Source: Myoxocephalus aenaeus
Lineage: Eukaryota > Chordata > Actinopteri > Perciformes > Cottidae
Reading direction: 5' to 3'
Assembly: GCA_038501785.1 (NCBI GenBank)
Contig: JBAMJR010000011.1
Span: 3,323,501 to 3,387,500 of the forward strand
DNA length: 64,000 nt
This document shows positions 49,738 through 63,085 of this stretch, in pieces (position 1 is the first letter of the stretch; every line of letters begins with the position of its first letter). Below the pieces are notes generated by a model. That model saw only the letters and a program-made list of their open reading frames with translations. It was not told where the DNA came from and did not search any database. The translations under genes and the position numbers were made by a program.

Positions 49738-51140
49738 CCCTACTGTTTCCATGAATGGTCTGACGTCACACCGTTTCCATGGTTTTGGGCTGCCAATGGG
49801 ACACTTGGTCTCTAGGACATCCAGGTCCAGGTAATACACATTGCCTGCTGGGCCCTGGCAGGCACAACGCAAACACAAGCAATAAGAGAGTGGAGGTACA
49901 AACAACGCTGTGTGCTCAGAATGTCCAACTGTATGTTATATGCACCAATATTTAAATAGAAGCACATCTGTGGCTCAAATGTATTAAGTGCATTCATTTG
50001 GTCAGTTACGTCTTTAAGGAACCATTTAGGAGGTGCTCTGTGTAATTCCCCAGGATATTTTGGACAATATTGATTTTTGCAGTAGCACTGGAAACACATC
50101 TCAACAATTTGAGCAGATGTAATAGCAGCCTTTTCAGGTCATGAAGTTAAAGTGAGACTCTTAAAAGCTGATCCATCCCGCAGCCGGGCTGCAAAAGCCT
50201 TCAGCAGCTGACAGCATGAAGTTCATGAAGCCTGTTGTGTAAGTCTGTCCCAGCCGTCCTGGGCCGACATGACCTGGACTTTTATTACACTCACTTCAGT
50301 CCTAAAGGCCTTTTTTCATGAGCGGTGAAAGAGGGAGGCTTCTCATTTAATGGCATAACATTCTGTACATCAATTTTATTGTTACATTTATTGTGAGCGA
50401 CATGTGCTGATGAGTCATTCTTCACAAAGTGCAAAGAACACATATTTATTGTTGTTTTCATTCTTTAGTGTTTGCGCACTAATGTAATTGCTGCCATTTT
50501 TCATGTCTTTGATGCAGTTCAGCGGTTCCCAAACTAGGGTCTGGGGACCACAATAAGTCCTTGAAAAAGAGAGTTTAAATTCATTATCACTTCCCCAGAG
50601 TGAGAACCACCACATTGTGACAATGCAAGGGAGAGGTTTTTGATTAAAAGTTTGACTGTGCACAGTCATTTGTAACAACAAAACACAAATCTTCTTAAAT
50701 GGCATCAAGATTGGCCACGGTTGGTTAAATCTATCAGTGTGTGACTTCCTTTTTTCACAGGCATGTTTTGATATATCAGCCACAACAGAAGGGAAAACAA
50801 CCTTTCCAACCCACTCCCCCCTTGTTAAACATGAACAAATCACCGGCTGACAGAATATTACAACAACCCCAGGCAGCTTTTCCAACGGGGCATATGTCTC
50901 TGTACTAACCTGAGCGTGCAGGTGGACATTTGCAATGCGGTTGAGGGCAAACTTGTAGCCATCGGTGCGATCCTCGTTGATGTAAGTGACGGCCAGACGG
51001 GACAGCTTCTCCACTGGTCTGTCATTACAGGGTATGGGAGCAAGTTCAATAGGCGACAGTGCAAAACCCTCGGCGTACACACACAGTGTGAGAATAGATA
51101 GAGATAATAGCAGTAATAATGCGCAGATAGATCTGTCCAT
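45489..51140 (-). CDS. ahsg: Fetuin-family plasma glycoprotein (alpha-2-HS-glycoprotein / fetuin-B type)
   Basis: Secreted type-3 cystatin-fold plasma protein; relatives bind calcium phosphate or inhibit astacin proteases. Seven exons join in phase to 449 aa: 50910-51140, 49744-49854, 49073-49160, 48168-48334, 47605-47712, 46984-47070, 45489-46046. The start sits in a perfect Kozak context (gccaccATGG). Signal peptide about 1-23. Two cystatin-like domains (about 30-145 and 150-264) have the fetuin cysteine pattern: IPCND, LETKCP, KRCDV, GICN, YDCT, CPTCP, QECP, GTCQ, GFCAG, VSCEM. The tail (265-449) is Pro/Ser-rich, with three FDPTPILPAP repeats, Ser clusters followed by Glu, a furin-type RKKR (409-412), and a final cysteine in CPGPARYTTV. 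The last resembles the C-terminal CPG motif of AHSG and FETUB, whose cysteine pairs with the first. Family assignment is firm; ahsg versus fetub is not. Minus-strand AATAAA at 45285. Confidence 0.85.
45796..45885 (-). repeat. Coding 30-bp minisatellite, 3 units
   Basis: Three consecutive 30-bp units, the third differing by one transition (gggtgt to gggcgt). They encode three in-frame copies of a ten-residue FDPTPILPAP unit in the fetuin tail. A degenerate fourth copy follows on each side (PSDPTP, FDPPVV). Confidence 0.95.
48605..48670. repeat. (TA)n-(TG)n microsatellite
   Basis: About 25 TA units followed by tgtgtgtgcgtgtg, in fetuin intron 3. Confidence 0.95.
49659..49734. repeat. (TG)n microsatellite next to a fetuin splice donor
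   Basis: 38 TG units, read as CA in the fetuin transcript. The fetuin exon 2 donor is at 49743, so the tract starts 9 nt inside the intron. Confidence 0.97.
50518..50615. repeat. hAT-like short repeat fragment in fetuin intron 1
   Basis: agcggttcccaaactagggt at one end and gagtgagaaccaccac at the other form an imperfect inverted pair, typical of the gtggttctcaaact ends of hAT-type elements. Short and decayed. Confidence 0.35.
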
Positions 51141-52059
51141 GGTGGCAGAGGTTCCACGCAGGAGCTAAAAGACAGATCTGGTGTAAAGGTAAGTTTGTTC
51201 TCGTGTGTTTGCTTTCGGTGCCTGCAGTGACTTTTGGAATCAAAACAGGACGGAGATGTTGAAATGATGCCAAGGACAAAGTGTATTCAATGTCAGAGGG
51301 CTGCTACTTGTGAATGAATGTTCCAGTGATTCATGTAACCTGGGGTGCACTCTTTCCTATCCGACAAATAGAGTGGATAAAAAATGTAATTCGTGATATA
51401 CTTTTTTTATATGCATACAAAAACATGATTAAAGGCTATTTTATTCTCAGTGCAGGGGGTGTTCTGTTTGATCCTGATGTAAAGATGCACACAGGGCATT
51501 TAGGGGCCTAGTTTAAAGCAATAGTCCGCCTTTACATTATAACTTGTGAGTTAACAAAGAATTACATTTAGCTATATGTTGTGGCTGCAACATGATCATC
51601 TCACCACCAGGTGTCACTGTTAGTCTGGTGTACTGTACTGGAGGGAAATCTGGTAAAACTGTCCACCTGACAGAACTGGGTTAATGATTCACTGTTACCT
51701 ACTTAATTACTTTCTGCATTAGACTTGCTGCTGTATTAGAACCTCGTAACTCTGATATTTGTGTCTTGATTTTACAATTTTTTGAAATAAAATCAAGATT
51801 CAGATTGACCCTTCACTATGGTACATAAGCAATGGGAATTATTTCTGCTGTTCCAGATCATTGTGTTATATACAACAATTAATACAGATGAATTTCTTAT
51901 AAATGGGATGGGTGTATTTTTTATTTCAAAGCAGTTTAACCAGGCTCAACTGTGTGTGTTATGGGTGGGGTTCACACTCCTGGAGCAGTGAGATTGGTTC
52001 CATTGTCTGTGACTGCAGTTGACACAAACACACAGACACACAAAACACATACAGACATA

Positions 52060-52060
<1 letters not shown>

Positions 52061-52150
<90 letters not shown>
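52061..52150. repeat. (AC)45 microsatellite
   Basis: 90 bp of uninterrupted AC about 0.9 kb upstream of the fetuin start. Confidence 0.98.
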
Positions 52151-52155
<5 letters not shown>

Positions 52156-53681
52156 CAATATCTCTATCTGCCATATTTGATTCAGATTTTTTACACAGAT
52201 TTGAAGTGTGAAACACATTACATAAATGTTTCAAAAATCTTGTCTGTTTTTATCAGTTCGCAGCATGGCTCCAGATACGGCCATGTTGGTCGCTCAGTCC
52301 ACCACTTTCATGTAGACTGAACCAGATGAATCGTTGCTACAATCTGGCCCCTGCAGGATACATTTGAGTGACTTTAGGGATCTCCTTATTTTTCTTGTAG
52401 CAGATCTAAGTTTTCACTTATTCAGTAAGACATCTCAACATCCATTCGATGGATTGGCACCAACATTTTGGACATATATTCATGGTTTCCAGACGATGTA
52501 ATGATGTAATGGCTTTTTCCCTAGACTTCTAGCTCCACCTGTAAATTGACATTTACATTTCAATGTACCTAATACGTTGGATTATGACCAAATACCTGCA
52601 AATGTAATGATCACATTCTAGCATTTAACATCAAATTCAAGTGTTGTCTTTTAAAGCATCTGTCCAGGGATAATCATTTAACCCATTTCAAATATTCACT
52701 AAACCAGGTTCAGCTCTCAACAGAGGCTAGAGGAGTTAGAGACTCACACAGCAGAACAAATTCTGCTAATAGAAGAAAAAAAGAGAGCAGCCACAATGTT
52801 GTGCGCGTGCGTGTCTTTCTGTATGTGAGCTTGTGCACGATTTCATACAAGAGAATGGGCACCAGTGTTTGTCTGCGTGCACATGTGACCGTGCAGAGCC
52901 ATGATTGCATGCGGCAGTGTTACCGGCAGCTAGTTGTGTTGCAGAAGGAGTCTGTGGGGGAGAGATAAGAACCACGAGGCTGCTCCAAGGACTCGCTCTA
53001 GCAGCACAACGCCAGACCCAAGTTAGACAACCCTCCTTTGATGCGAGCACAGAGTAATCTCCCCTTCTGCTCGCTGCGGAGAGATGCTACGCTGTGGTGA
53101 TGCCCAGGCGCAGATACGATGGGGCTCCTGCTGTTCAACATCGGGCAGTGATGGGCCCGGGGTGAGAAGAGGACATTTCTGTTTGAAGTGGTCCAAATAC
53201 GTTTTTCAAAGGTTTCATCGGAGTTACTCGTAGTGTCAGTTTCACTCTGACACTCTGGTCTAAATGCTGTTTTAGGGAAGTTCATTAGTATTGTTTTCAG
53301 AGAAGAATGTCGATGTAACATGGTTTAAATGCGGTTTCACAGCTATTTCCACCAAACAAGAAAAACATTTCTGGGGGAAATACTGGCAGAAATCTCCTCC
53401 TGTGTAACATCACCTGCCAGGAGGATAGGAACAGAATTGGTTATTTACTGCACTGCATATTTAAGAAAAAAAGAAGCCCCTTTTTCTCCACTTTCTCTTT
53501 CTAATCACATTCTACCTGGGTTTCTCAGTCTGAGTGTTTACATGTTGCCTTTTATCATTAATTTGTCCACCTCTCACAGATATGTATGCATGAAAAGACC
53601 AAAATTTCAAGATGGCAGCCGGCCTTTAACTTTTGCAAATCATCCTCCTTATCTCCATCTTACTTTTATTCACATATACTG

Positions 53682-53684
<3 letters not shown>

Positions 53685-53738
<54 letters not shown>

Positions 53739-53772
53739 ACACGCACACGCACACATGCACACGCACACACAT

Positions 53773-53848
<76 letters not shown>

Positions 53849-53856
53849 TCACTCAC
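53685..53856. repeat. Compound (AC)n microsatellite
   Basis: AC repeat interrupted in the middle by acgcac and acatgc units and ending in actc repeats. Confidence 0.97.
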
Positions 53857-56800
53857 ACTATCTTTGCCTTTGTCTTCCCTTTGCTCCCTCTCTCTGTTCA
53901 CTGTTGTTTTTTTTCACAAGATGCTGCTGGGATTTCTTTCTTATCTCATTGGTCACAGTCTGCACATAGAAGGGACGACATTAGGATGGAGAGAGAGCAG
54001 GAAGACTGATAATTCCCTCATTTAATTGGTTTGAAACTTTTTCTCCCCTGGCTTCCTACACTGTTGTGGCCAAAACATGGACATTGATGCTAAACCCGTT
54101 AGATTTCCCTGTAATTGGTCAAGCTTTGAGCTCACGTTAACAAAGCTCTCACAGTTGATTGGCATTCTCGGCAGCAGGGGTCACAAATCCCTGTCATTTC
54201 ATCAGGATAAAGTAGTCAGCTTTAGACTCTTAATTTCCTCGCCATGTGTTAAGCTTCTTTTCTGAAGCCACAGGAAGTAAACGAGAGCAGGACACGCGCA
54301 CTGAAACATGAGTTTCATGTTCCTACGCCTGCTATATGTATGCTCAACAAAAGGAGATGAAGAAGAATACTACATTGCAAACCTTTTGCACTTTAGTGTA
54401 CATTTTAGCTTTACGTAATGGTTTTATTTGTAATTATTTTTGATATTTTTGTATTTTAACATATTATGGTTATTTGACTCACCAAGGATGCTTCCTAACA
54501 TCAAATGCCTTATGGATGAACTCTAAGGTTATAGTTATGATTCTAACTGTAATTATTTTATCCAAACAATATCAAATTGTTTTTTTGGGTTTGGTTGTTA
54601 AAAACAGCACAGTTTCAACGACCTGCAGCTATTTTCCTACATTTCCTTATATTACTTTCCATAATAAAAAATCCATGACATTATTATACTGACTTCTTTT
54701 TCCTCTACTTACTTACTTACTTCATCTACACGTACATTATATTCTATTTACATCTACAGTATTAGACTGTATCAGTACTATTTTGTCAAAGAAATTCTGC
54801 AAAAACCATTAGAATGAGTGCCAACCCTTTAAACCTGTACCAAATATAAAAATATTGCTTCTGCGATATCATTATGGTTATTTCAATTGCATAATGTATG
54901 TGTGACAGAACAGAAACATCAGTCACATGCAATGAAGGCAGAATCGTTACTCAACCACCCACCATCCACCATTCCACCAACAAGCATTTACAGTCGGGCA
55001 CACTACTTATATCACCACTAAATGGTGGTATTGGAGGAAATTGTGACATTCACAATTATCCAGTACACTGGGCTGTCTTAAGTGGCCAGATGTTCGATTC
55101 TCTCTACAGTGGTGTTACGGAACGTGTTTGCTGAGAACAAGGACATCGTGTTGTTGAGCAGTGAACTCAATTATACGTGAATGTGCTGTGGAACCAAAAC
55201 AATGAGCTAAAAGAGGCCGTACAATGAGGTGATTATGCTCTGTGGTTTTGCCACTTTGAGTAACCCTCTTTCACACATGTATTCATTTGATTCCATGTTA
55301 AAACAAAAAAAACGGATTAAGTGATGCAGATTTGATTTTATGGGCCCCGATCATTCACAGAATGTTCTGTAATACAAATTAGAGCGAGAACAAGAGACTT
55401 GGAACAACGCATGGAACACAGATGCGTTGCATCGCCATTAAATGATGGTGAAAGCACAGTTGCAGTCGCAGAGAGAAAAATACAGTGGAACATAGTCATG
55501 TCAGGGTGTATTATAGAGACCCAGAGCTGGGATGATGACGCACAGTGTGAGAGACCGGCTCAATCACTGACTGTGATTGAAGTAGCATGTGTGGTACTCC
55601 AGAGTCTGGCCCTCGTGATGCATTGCCCACTCCTCATTTTACCTCCTCGGCCAACTCTAAGATGTTTCATGACCAGTCACCTGCTACCCACTGCCGGCTG
55701 GATGTCGCTACAGCTATGCTGGCAAGTTAAATAATTATTTGGCAGTTTATTTGTGGCTGTTTGGGAAAGGTCTTCACCGGGACTTGCTATGTTTCAGATA
55801 TGCTCAAATGTGAGAATGCATGCGTTTACTAGTGTTTGAAGTGTTTGTCTCCCTCTATGTATCCATGTACTCTTTCCTGTGTGTGTGCTCGTGTGCGTAT
55901 ACGAAAGAGAGGGGTTAGGGAGAAGTCACTGAGTCAATGCATAACCTTGTCTAACCGACTGGGTATCAAACTCATGACAACTAAAACTTTTTCAGCCCTG
56001 AAGCCTATTTATACACCCATACAAGCCTCTTTGATGTCGGCACTTAAAAGCACCACTAACTCACCCTGGAGGAAGAGTCTGGCACACAGAGGACGCTATG
56101 GATGTCTCAGCCCGTGTGTGTATGTGTGAGAATATGCGCACGTGTGCGCGCATGTACGTGTGTATGTGCATGCTCGCCATCCGTGTTTAGCTTCTTGATG
56201 ACTAACCATTTTTTAACTTTGATATTTCTAGACTTTACACCTCTCCTCCCTTTTATGTCCATCTGCTCTGAACGTCTGAACGTCTGCAGACTTTGTTTTG
56301 GGGTGAGATGATTTAATACGCTTTCACACATTTAAATTCTGCCAGGACATTTTTGCATCTTGGTAAAAAAAAAACGAAATCATCTTCAAGTTTAAACCTG
56401 AACTGCAATTGGTCAGATTGTTGAGTATATATACTGTTTATGTCAACAAGCCACTGATCTGATAGCCTACATTGTATTTCTCAGACTGCCTTAGTCTACT
56501 TGGCTAGTTGGCATATCCTTGGCATTACGCCATTGCAATTATCTTTTGCTTTCACTTTCTTTGGAGTAATCTTTTAATCGTACCGCTACCCACCTTAGTC
56601 CCAGCCCAGTCTTTGAAAATCACTTAGCATTTTTTTTCCTCTCTTTAATGTCCGTCAAATATTTAATCTTTTCTTCTGTTTCATGTTGTTTTGTGTCTTG
56701 CAGCAGCGTACTGCTGAGCAGGAGCCTGTTAACAAAACTATTATGTAACATTTTCATAAAAAAAAGCCAAGTTTGATTGAATTTATACCAGCATGGAATT

Positions 56801-57407
56801 TATATTCCAAGCATTTGTTATCATAGAGGGATTTAAGTCCAACTAAATGTATTATTTTGTTAATGCTGGTGATGTGGTGCACATGGTACATGGTGTTTAC
56901 TATTCTAGTCTTCAACACTTGGTGTGAATGTGAAAATGCAGGGATGACACAATAAAATGTTTCCAGGGTCTGTGAGGCCCTTTAACAACTAAAGGGTGGG
57001 GTGTGTTGCACCTCTAACAACATCCAATAGTGATGTCACAGGGTGCTGACACACCTTGGAGTACACATACACATCACTGCAGTAAGGTGAGAAGTTATAC
57101 CGTTTAGGTCAGCAATATTTCAATTTTGCTCTTCAACGTTGCTCTTTAAATCGCACAAACTATTGAGTTAAAGATTTCTATTTTTGAAGATAAAACAAAA
57201 ACCTAGCATGTCAGTCACATTTAAGAACATAGGTCGCTTCACCTGAATTTCACCTTTCTTTCACTTCAGCTGGATTGATCCTGGTTCAATGTCTAAATAA
57301 AGATGATTGGTTAGGGTAAAATGAAAATGCAGGTTCTGGCACCACTCCCAGAAAGTCTGTCTCTGTCTCATCACTCAATGCTTGGCTGCCTCTCTCACCA
57401 TATATAT

Positions 57408-57434
57408 ATCTCCTCTCTCTCTCTCCTCTCTCTC

Positions 57435-57487
<53 letters not shown>
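57408..57487. repeat. (CT)n tract
   Basis: Polypyrimidine CT repeat with regular CTCCTC interruptions, preceded by a short TA run. Confidence 0.95.
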
Positions 57488-57490
<3 letters not shown>

Positions 57491-57610
57491 CAGTGTTGCT
57501 TCCAGCCAGCGATAGAGAGGAAGCGTGAAAAGCTCATGCAGAGAGAGCAACCCCAGGAAATGACAGCACGAGAATGACTGAAACAAGGAAAGTGCACGTG
57601 TGCCTGACTT

Positions 57611-57612
<2 letters not shown>

Positions 57613-57690
<78 letters not shown>
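57613..57690. repeat. (TG)34-(AG)5 microsatellite
   Basis: Uninterrupted TG followed by AG, 126 bp after the CT tract. Confidence 0.97.
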
Positions 57691-57856
57691 TATTGCATGT
57701 CATTCTCCACTCTCTCCAGCTTTCTACCTGTCTGATTATCTTCACTTGAATGGATACGACCATCAGCCTGACAGGGTTATAATGCATGGCATGGCATGAA
57801 CTGTGGAGAACCTTATTGTTTTAGTCAAAATGGAGCTGCTATAAATATGTTGCAAC

Positions 57857-57966
<110 letters not shown>

Positions 57967-58226
57967 CAAATATGGAACACACTTAAATCTAAGTGTGACA
58001 TTTGCACGAGGCATTTCAGAGCCAAACATGAAATCCATTTTAAGGCGTGTGTGCACTCCTGCCATGATATCACTGAAGTGGCTGTCCCAAGTCAGGATGC
58101 ACATGAGCCACATGCAGGAGACATGATGATCGTCATTTCAACACTTAAATCATAGATGTTTCAACCCTTAAATGCTGTATGGAAAGTTGTGCTCTCTCCC
58201 AATGTTATTAAGCATTAATGGATCAT

Positions 58227-58345
<119 letters not shown>

Positions 58346-58689
58346 CAGTAGCTCCTGAGAGGAACAGTTCTGCAGTTTTATCAACCCTGAAATGGGAAGT
58401 GGTTTGTGGTATTAAAAAGGAATATGTGACGGTGCCAAGTGGAGGCAAAGAGGGTGTTGGTCAGGAGGAAGAGAGCAGAAAGGAAAGTCCTTCAGGCGAA
58501 CAGGGGCCCTGTAATCCTAATCAACTCGACCATGTAACATGATTCTGGTTCAGAGATGAGCCTCCCTTTGGCTGATGCCAAACATGGAGAAAGTAGTGAG
58601 TTGACTATCACTGAAAGAGGAAACGTATATAATGAGAAGCAATACACAAAATGCCAATCAGAAGAAGCTTCAATGTGAAAACATCATCA

Positions 58690-58690
<1 letters not shown>

Positions 58691-58731
<41 letters not shown>
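58691..58731. repeat. (TAA)n microsatellite
   Basis: About 13 trinucleotide units. Confidence 0.95.
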
Positions 58732-58732
<1 letters not shown>

Positions 58733-59179
58733 TTGTTATTTGTAATGCACTTTTCATTCAAAATAATCTCAGAGTTCCACAGAGCCAGTATATCTGAAAG
58801 AGTTCCTAAACATACCAAACTGGCATTTAAAAAGTTTTCCTTTTTAATATTACTCTCAATGTTTATCACCATAGAAATACAAGAGTATTCTTGACAATTA
58901 AGTGGTAATATATTGACATGAGTTAACATTATTTCACCTTTGTTGTTGATACATAACTGTATCCAAAGTCAGTATCTTGTTCGCTCATTCACTATTCTCT
59001 ATATACTATAATACATACGTCGTATAGTATATAGCAGTATAGTATAGTTTAGTAAATTGACATTTGACGCATTAGCGTCACACGTTGAATTAAAACCAGG
59101 ACAAGGAATATAATGCACCATAAAGTTAATAGAGATAGATTTCGGACACAGTCCATGAGTTTCAGCTGCTGTTGCTCGG

Positions 59180-59600
59180 GATAAGATGCCCGTTGAATGC
59201 GCTAATCAGAGCTGCAGCAAATTCAGAACACTATTTTGTTGCAATTAGAAAGCACTGCACAATAGTTGCTGAACGTATCCATTGACCAACAATCTCAAAT
59301 GGAACAGCCTGAAATCCATTGTTGTCAATGTAGACATGCAGAGAGCGACGCCGGCGCGGTGTGAAAGCATTTCCAAGCGCCTACTTGTTCAGGGCGCGAT
59401 GGCTGCGGCCCAAGATAACAATAGTTCAACTTTTGGAACATTGCTCCAACATTTTCTTGTACATATGTTTGAATCTTTAACTTTTCTCCCAAGAACCAGA
59501 TATTTTCTGGAACATCTGTTTATTGTTTGTGTTGATGATTCAACTGTGGATGTGTGAGTGTCGTACAATTGTCTATCGGGAAAAATCCATGGCACTTTGC
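59180..59600. repeat. Candidate dispersed repeat with gcgacgccggcgcggtgtga core
   Basis: A CpG-rich island inside AT-rich intergenic DNA, containing gacgccggcgcggtgtgaaa. Similar motifs occur in fish nonautonomous elements as far as I recall. Ends and terminal repeats are not resolved. Confidence 0.3.
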
Positions 59601-60183
59601 TAATCTATAAAAAAAAAAAAGTTTGAAATAGGAAAAAGAAAATTTGAGAAAAAATGTAATAATACAATGTTTGGTGTTGTTTTAAGAATGAATGCAATTA
59701 ATTTACTTTGACTGCAGGTACAAGAAGCCAGATATATTGATATCCTATAAAACATATTCTGAGTGAAATAAGACTTTAATTTCTTCATATTTTTCCCCAA
59801 AGGAAACACTTAAAATAAGTGCATGTCTATGTCTAACAAGTATTCAAACCTGACACACATAGTTGTAACAGAAGTACTGAAACGACACCACCTGAGTGCC
59901 CAAAAGGTTTTATAACAAATTATTGTTTTAAGAGAGATGCAAAATGGCTGCTGAAGGTTGTACCATCAAAGTGTGACCACAGGTGAAGACATGGGGATGG
60001 TACATGATTTAAAGCATTTTAATGAGCTCAGGCCATTGTGTTTCTGCATGTATAATTATCGTGAATAATGCCAGTGAACTGTTGGGTTACCTCCCACTGT
60101 GGGTCCCTGTGTAGCCAGTCCATTTGCTTTCACATCTGGCTAGAGCTTTGAAGTGTTGAAATGGCAGGTGTGCCATCTACATG

Positions 60184-60233
<50 letters not shown>

Positions 60234-60250
60234 GCACACACGCACGCACG

Positions 60251-60335
<85 letters not shown>
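60184..60335. repeat. Compound (CA)n/(CGCA)n microsatellite
   Basis: CA repeat with a central block of cgcacgca units (about 60229-60256). Confidence 0.97.
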
Positions 60336-60338
<3 letters not shown>

Positions 60339-60939
60339 GGAGAGTGAGACATAGCCCTTTGTTGGCAGGTACAAAGAACACACACATTGTCGTTTTGGTG
60401 TTCAGGGACTGTTTTTGATAAAGCATAATCAGATTCACACATCTTAGGTTACTGAGGCTTTAATGAGCAAAAGAAAACAAGCTTAAAACCCACATGCTTG
60501 TCAGACGCAAGTCATCAGGGAAGAGCATTGACTTGTCTCAAGTGTCACTACTCATGTGTGAAAGATCCGATCTAACACGATTTCCCCTCCAGTGGCACGG
60601 CAAAATTGTACTTTTCATGAAAAGATGGATTTCACACACATGCAAAAAGTGCCTTGAAAATATGTGCAAGTGAGCCAAAGCCGCGGTAGAATAAGTCAAA
60701 GAAAAAGAAAAGTCATTGTCAGTTGTCACTGTTCCAAACATCAGCTTGCATGTGTTGTTTTAAAGGTTGCAATGAGCCAAAAAGTTTGACAAAAGTACTT
60801 GGTTATTTTCTCCTTCTCTGGGGACGCACAAATGTGATCGCCAAAAAGAAGCGTATGATGTTTTTTAATCCCCAGTTTATCTTGCATTGCAGGAACACAG
60901 AAAAGCGAAATAACAGCAAATAGTCTTTGAAATACAACA

Positions 60940-61095
60940 CCTATGGTGGAAGAATAACTCAAATCCTGTACCTTATTAAAAGGACAATAACACAAGAACA
61001 GAATTCACATCAACTAAATGTACTTAAAGTATCACGAGTAAAGGTAATTATATTGCAGAAAACTTCCCCCTGTGACTGAAATAATATCACATTAG
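60940..61095. repeat. Candidate MITE fragment
   Basis: tggtggaagaataactcaaatcct followed by atgtacttaaagtatcacga resembles the 3' half of the cagtggtgg MITE seen at 22562, in the opposite orientation. One end only. Confidence 0.4.
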
Positions 61096-61539
61096 TAGAG
61101 TGTTAATGCTGATGCAAGGTTTTGGAAATTTTAATCTGAGTGGGCAGCAGATAATTAAAGGTGTAGGAAAGGAAATAAGTTACAAAACACTGTTAAGGTG
61201 AGTGATTTCAAACCCTGTGAATAAGAATGAGAGCCAGTGGCTCTGGGAGGTTTTGAAAAACCAAAATGAGCACAACATTCCAGTAGTTAATGTCCTAGAA
61301 CACTAACGTCAGGTGATTTTCACCCGAGCGATTGTGGTTATGTAATTTTCATTGTGTTGCTTTCGTTGTCACGTGGGTCTTTGTGTAGCTTCATGCTGCT
61401 TACTGACGTTATTGAAGGAGGGAGTGTCTCTCTGCTCCAATCCCGGTTTTTTTCAACAGGCACGTGTTCGGGTGATTTGCACCCGACGTTAGTGATAGAG
61501 GGTGAAAACATTTTGGATGGGTTTTACCATTGCAGGGAG

Positions 61540-61905
61540 ACTTCCTCTGACGTTCAGGCTCACTGCAAAGGTCCTCAAACGCCTTCTCCTGCTCTTCTCC
61601 CAAAACAGACTTGCCTTGAGATTTGTGTGTCAGGGGCTGCTGAAGAGTCATGTACCAGCCAACCAAACCCAGAAATGACTTTTGCTGGGTTTTGGCGGTT
61701 GGTCTCTGACAGGCTTGAATTAGCTGTAAGAGGCTTGGCAGCTTCAGTAAATGGCATCTGCCTGCAGCCTTTGTACAAATCTAGAGTACTGCATTGTGCG
61801 CTCTCTAAATGAGGTCCTCAAGTCTTGGCATCGGATGTGCATCAAAGTCTGACTGAGCATTTACCTTTGCGAAAGTCAACGCAGGTCAATTTTCATCTGA
61901 ATGTC
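61540..61905 (-). pseudogene. Reverse transcriptase relic
   Basis: Blocks in order: VDFRK, then in a shifted frame VNAQSDFDAHPMPRLEDL, then STLDLYKGCRQMPF (the Asp-bearing motif A region). A deletion removes the YLDD region. The thumb/RNase H boundary follows: QRPTAKTQQKSFLGLVGWY and GEEQEKAFEDL. At least one stop and two frameshifts. Confidence 0.8.
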
Positions 61906-62121
61906 ATCCATCACCACAGGAACCAACCTTTCAGGGATTCGCTACATCTTCTGTCTGATGGGAGTTGAATTATTCAGTTTGATATCATGGTTGACGAGAT
62001 TTGTTCTTCTTGGCTTTTTCCTTGAATGGATAGGAAAGAGGAATAATGGGCTGGAGCTTCATCTGCCGAGCGAAAAAAAGCTGAGCGGATTGGTTCTTTG
62101 AAATATATTCACCCACAGTGT

Positions 62122-62313
62122 CATCCTCTCCCTCAACTGCCCGCACAAACATTTGCTGTTTTTGTCTGAGCTTCCCAGGATTTCCAAACCTTCAGCAGAT
62201 GTATGTGAAACGTTTGTTTGGGATGCCTTCTCTCTGGCATCTCTATTCCACAGGTAATGGCTCCCAGTTTCCTGGTCACCACATATGGACCATGCCACTT
62301 TTCCAGTAACTTA
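62122..62313 (-). pseudogene. Integrase C-terminal relic
   Basis: About 60 open codons include LLEKWHGPYVVTRKLGAI and TFHIHLLKVWKSW, the C-terminal module after the integrase core (KW-GPY-V-RK, then FH-NLLK-W). The following linker is readable in another frame (FVRAVEGEDDTVGEY). Confidence 0.78.
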
Positions 62314-62743
62314 CTTCCCAGTAAGCAAATACATTTATTTAACAGGGAAGCTACTTATCCTTAGCTTACTTATTTACATATTGGATTATTTCATTATTCT
62401 TGGATGCCAAACAACATTACGCAAATGGACTGACTAATGAAGACTAGCTGTTCAGCCAACTAAGGGATATTTACATTTGTTTGAATGTTGATTGAATGCT
62501 GATTGTTGATACATTATCCATTATTAACAGGTTGGTGTAGACGACTGGTTTCTTTTCTGTGAGCTAACTAGGAGATACACCTAGCTCCCCCTGAATGGCT
62601 ACCACACATGCCCATTTACACCGTACTACTGTGGTCCTGGGTTGGGCTTCTTGGCCGTAGGTCTTGGGTCCCCCTCTGCTTTTTGGGCGGACTCTGGTGC
62701 CGGCTCCTGTGCCCACACTCTGGCCCCCGGGGACAGATATCTG

Positions 62744-63085
62744 TCAAACTGCTTCAGAATTAAGATCTCCGCAATCTGTTCCTTGCTCTTTGCCTAAGGC
62801 CAAACAGATCAGAAAGAAGATTGTTTCATTCTGTCTGATATCCAGTTCTATGGATATCTGACGATATATATCATCATGTATTTCATATTTGACAAGAAGG
62901 GCTTCTTGTACTCTCTGGTAATCTAAGGTATCCATAACTGCCATGTCCACATAGGAACACCAAGTCTTTTCAGTTGGGTAAATCACTCTGGCCATAGGTA
63001 TGCTGCCACAATGCGCTCAATTGTCGTCAGGTACTGTTCAATATTATCACATTACTGAAGAAGTTGGAAAGCAGACGCCAACTCT
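62744..63085 (-). pseudogene. gag relic (SCAN-like capsid region)
   Basis: Two frames carry fish gypsy gag blocks: ELASAFQLLQ, then after a stop EQYLTTIERIVAAYLWPE, then after a frameshift MDTLDYQRVQEALLVKYEI. The YQ-VQEALLVKYEI stretch is the usual SCAN-like signature. Broken by at least one stop and one frameshift. Confidence 0.75.

Noticed and set aside
50415..51140. 241-codon reading of the fetuin first exon
   Set aside because: It reads through the exon 1 donor at 50909; fetuin homology stops there and resumes in exon 2.
53329..54025. Long overlapping open frames rich in His-Thr or Cys-Val repeats (also at 52.0, 57.6-58.4 and 60.1 kb)
   Set aside because: They are translations of CA/TG microsatellites, which have no stops in these frames; no splice sites or conserved flanks.
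61354..61812. 152-codon plus-strand open frame
   Set aside because: Antisense to the reverse transcriptase relic; the minus-strand RT motifs explain the open frame.
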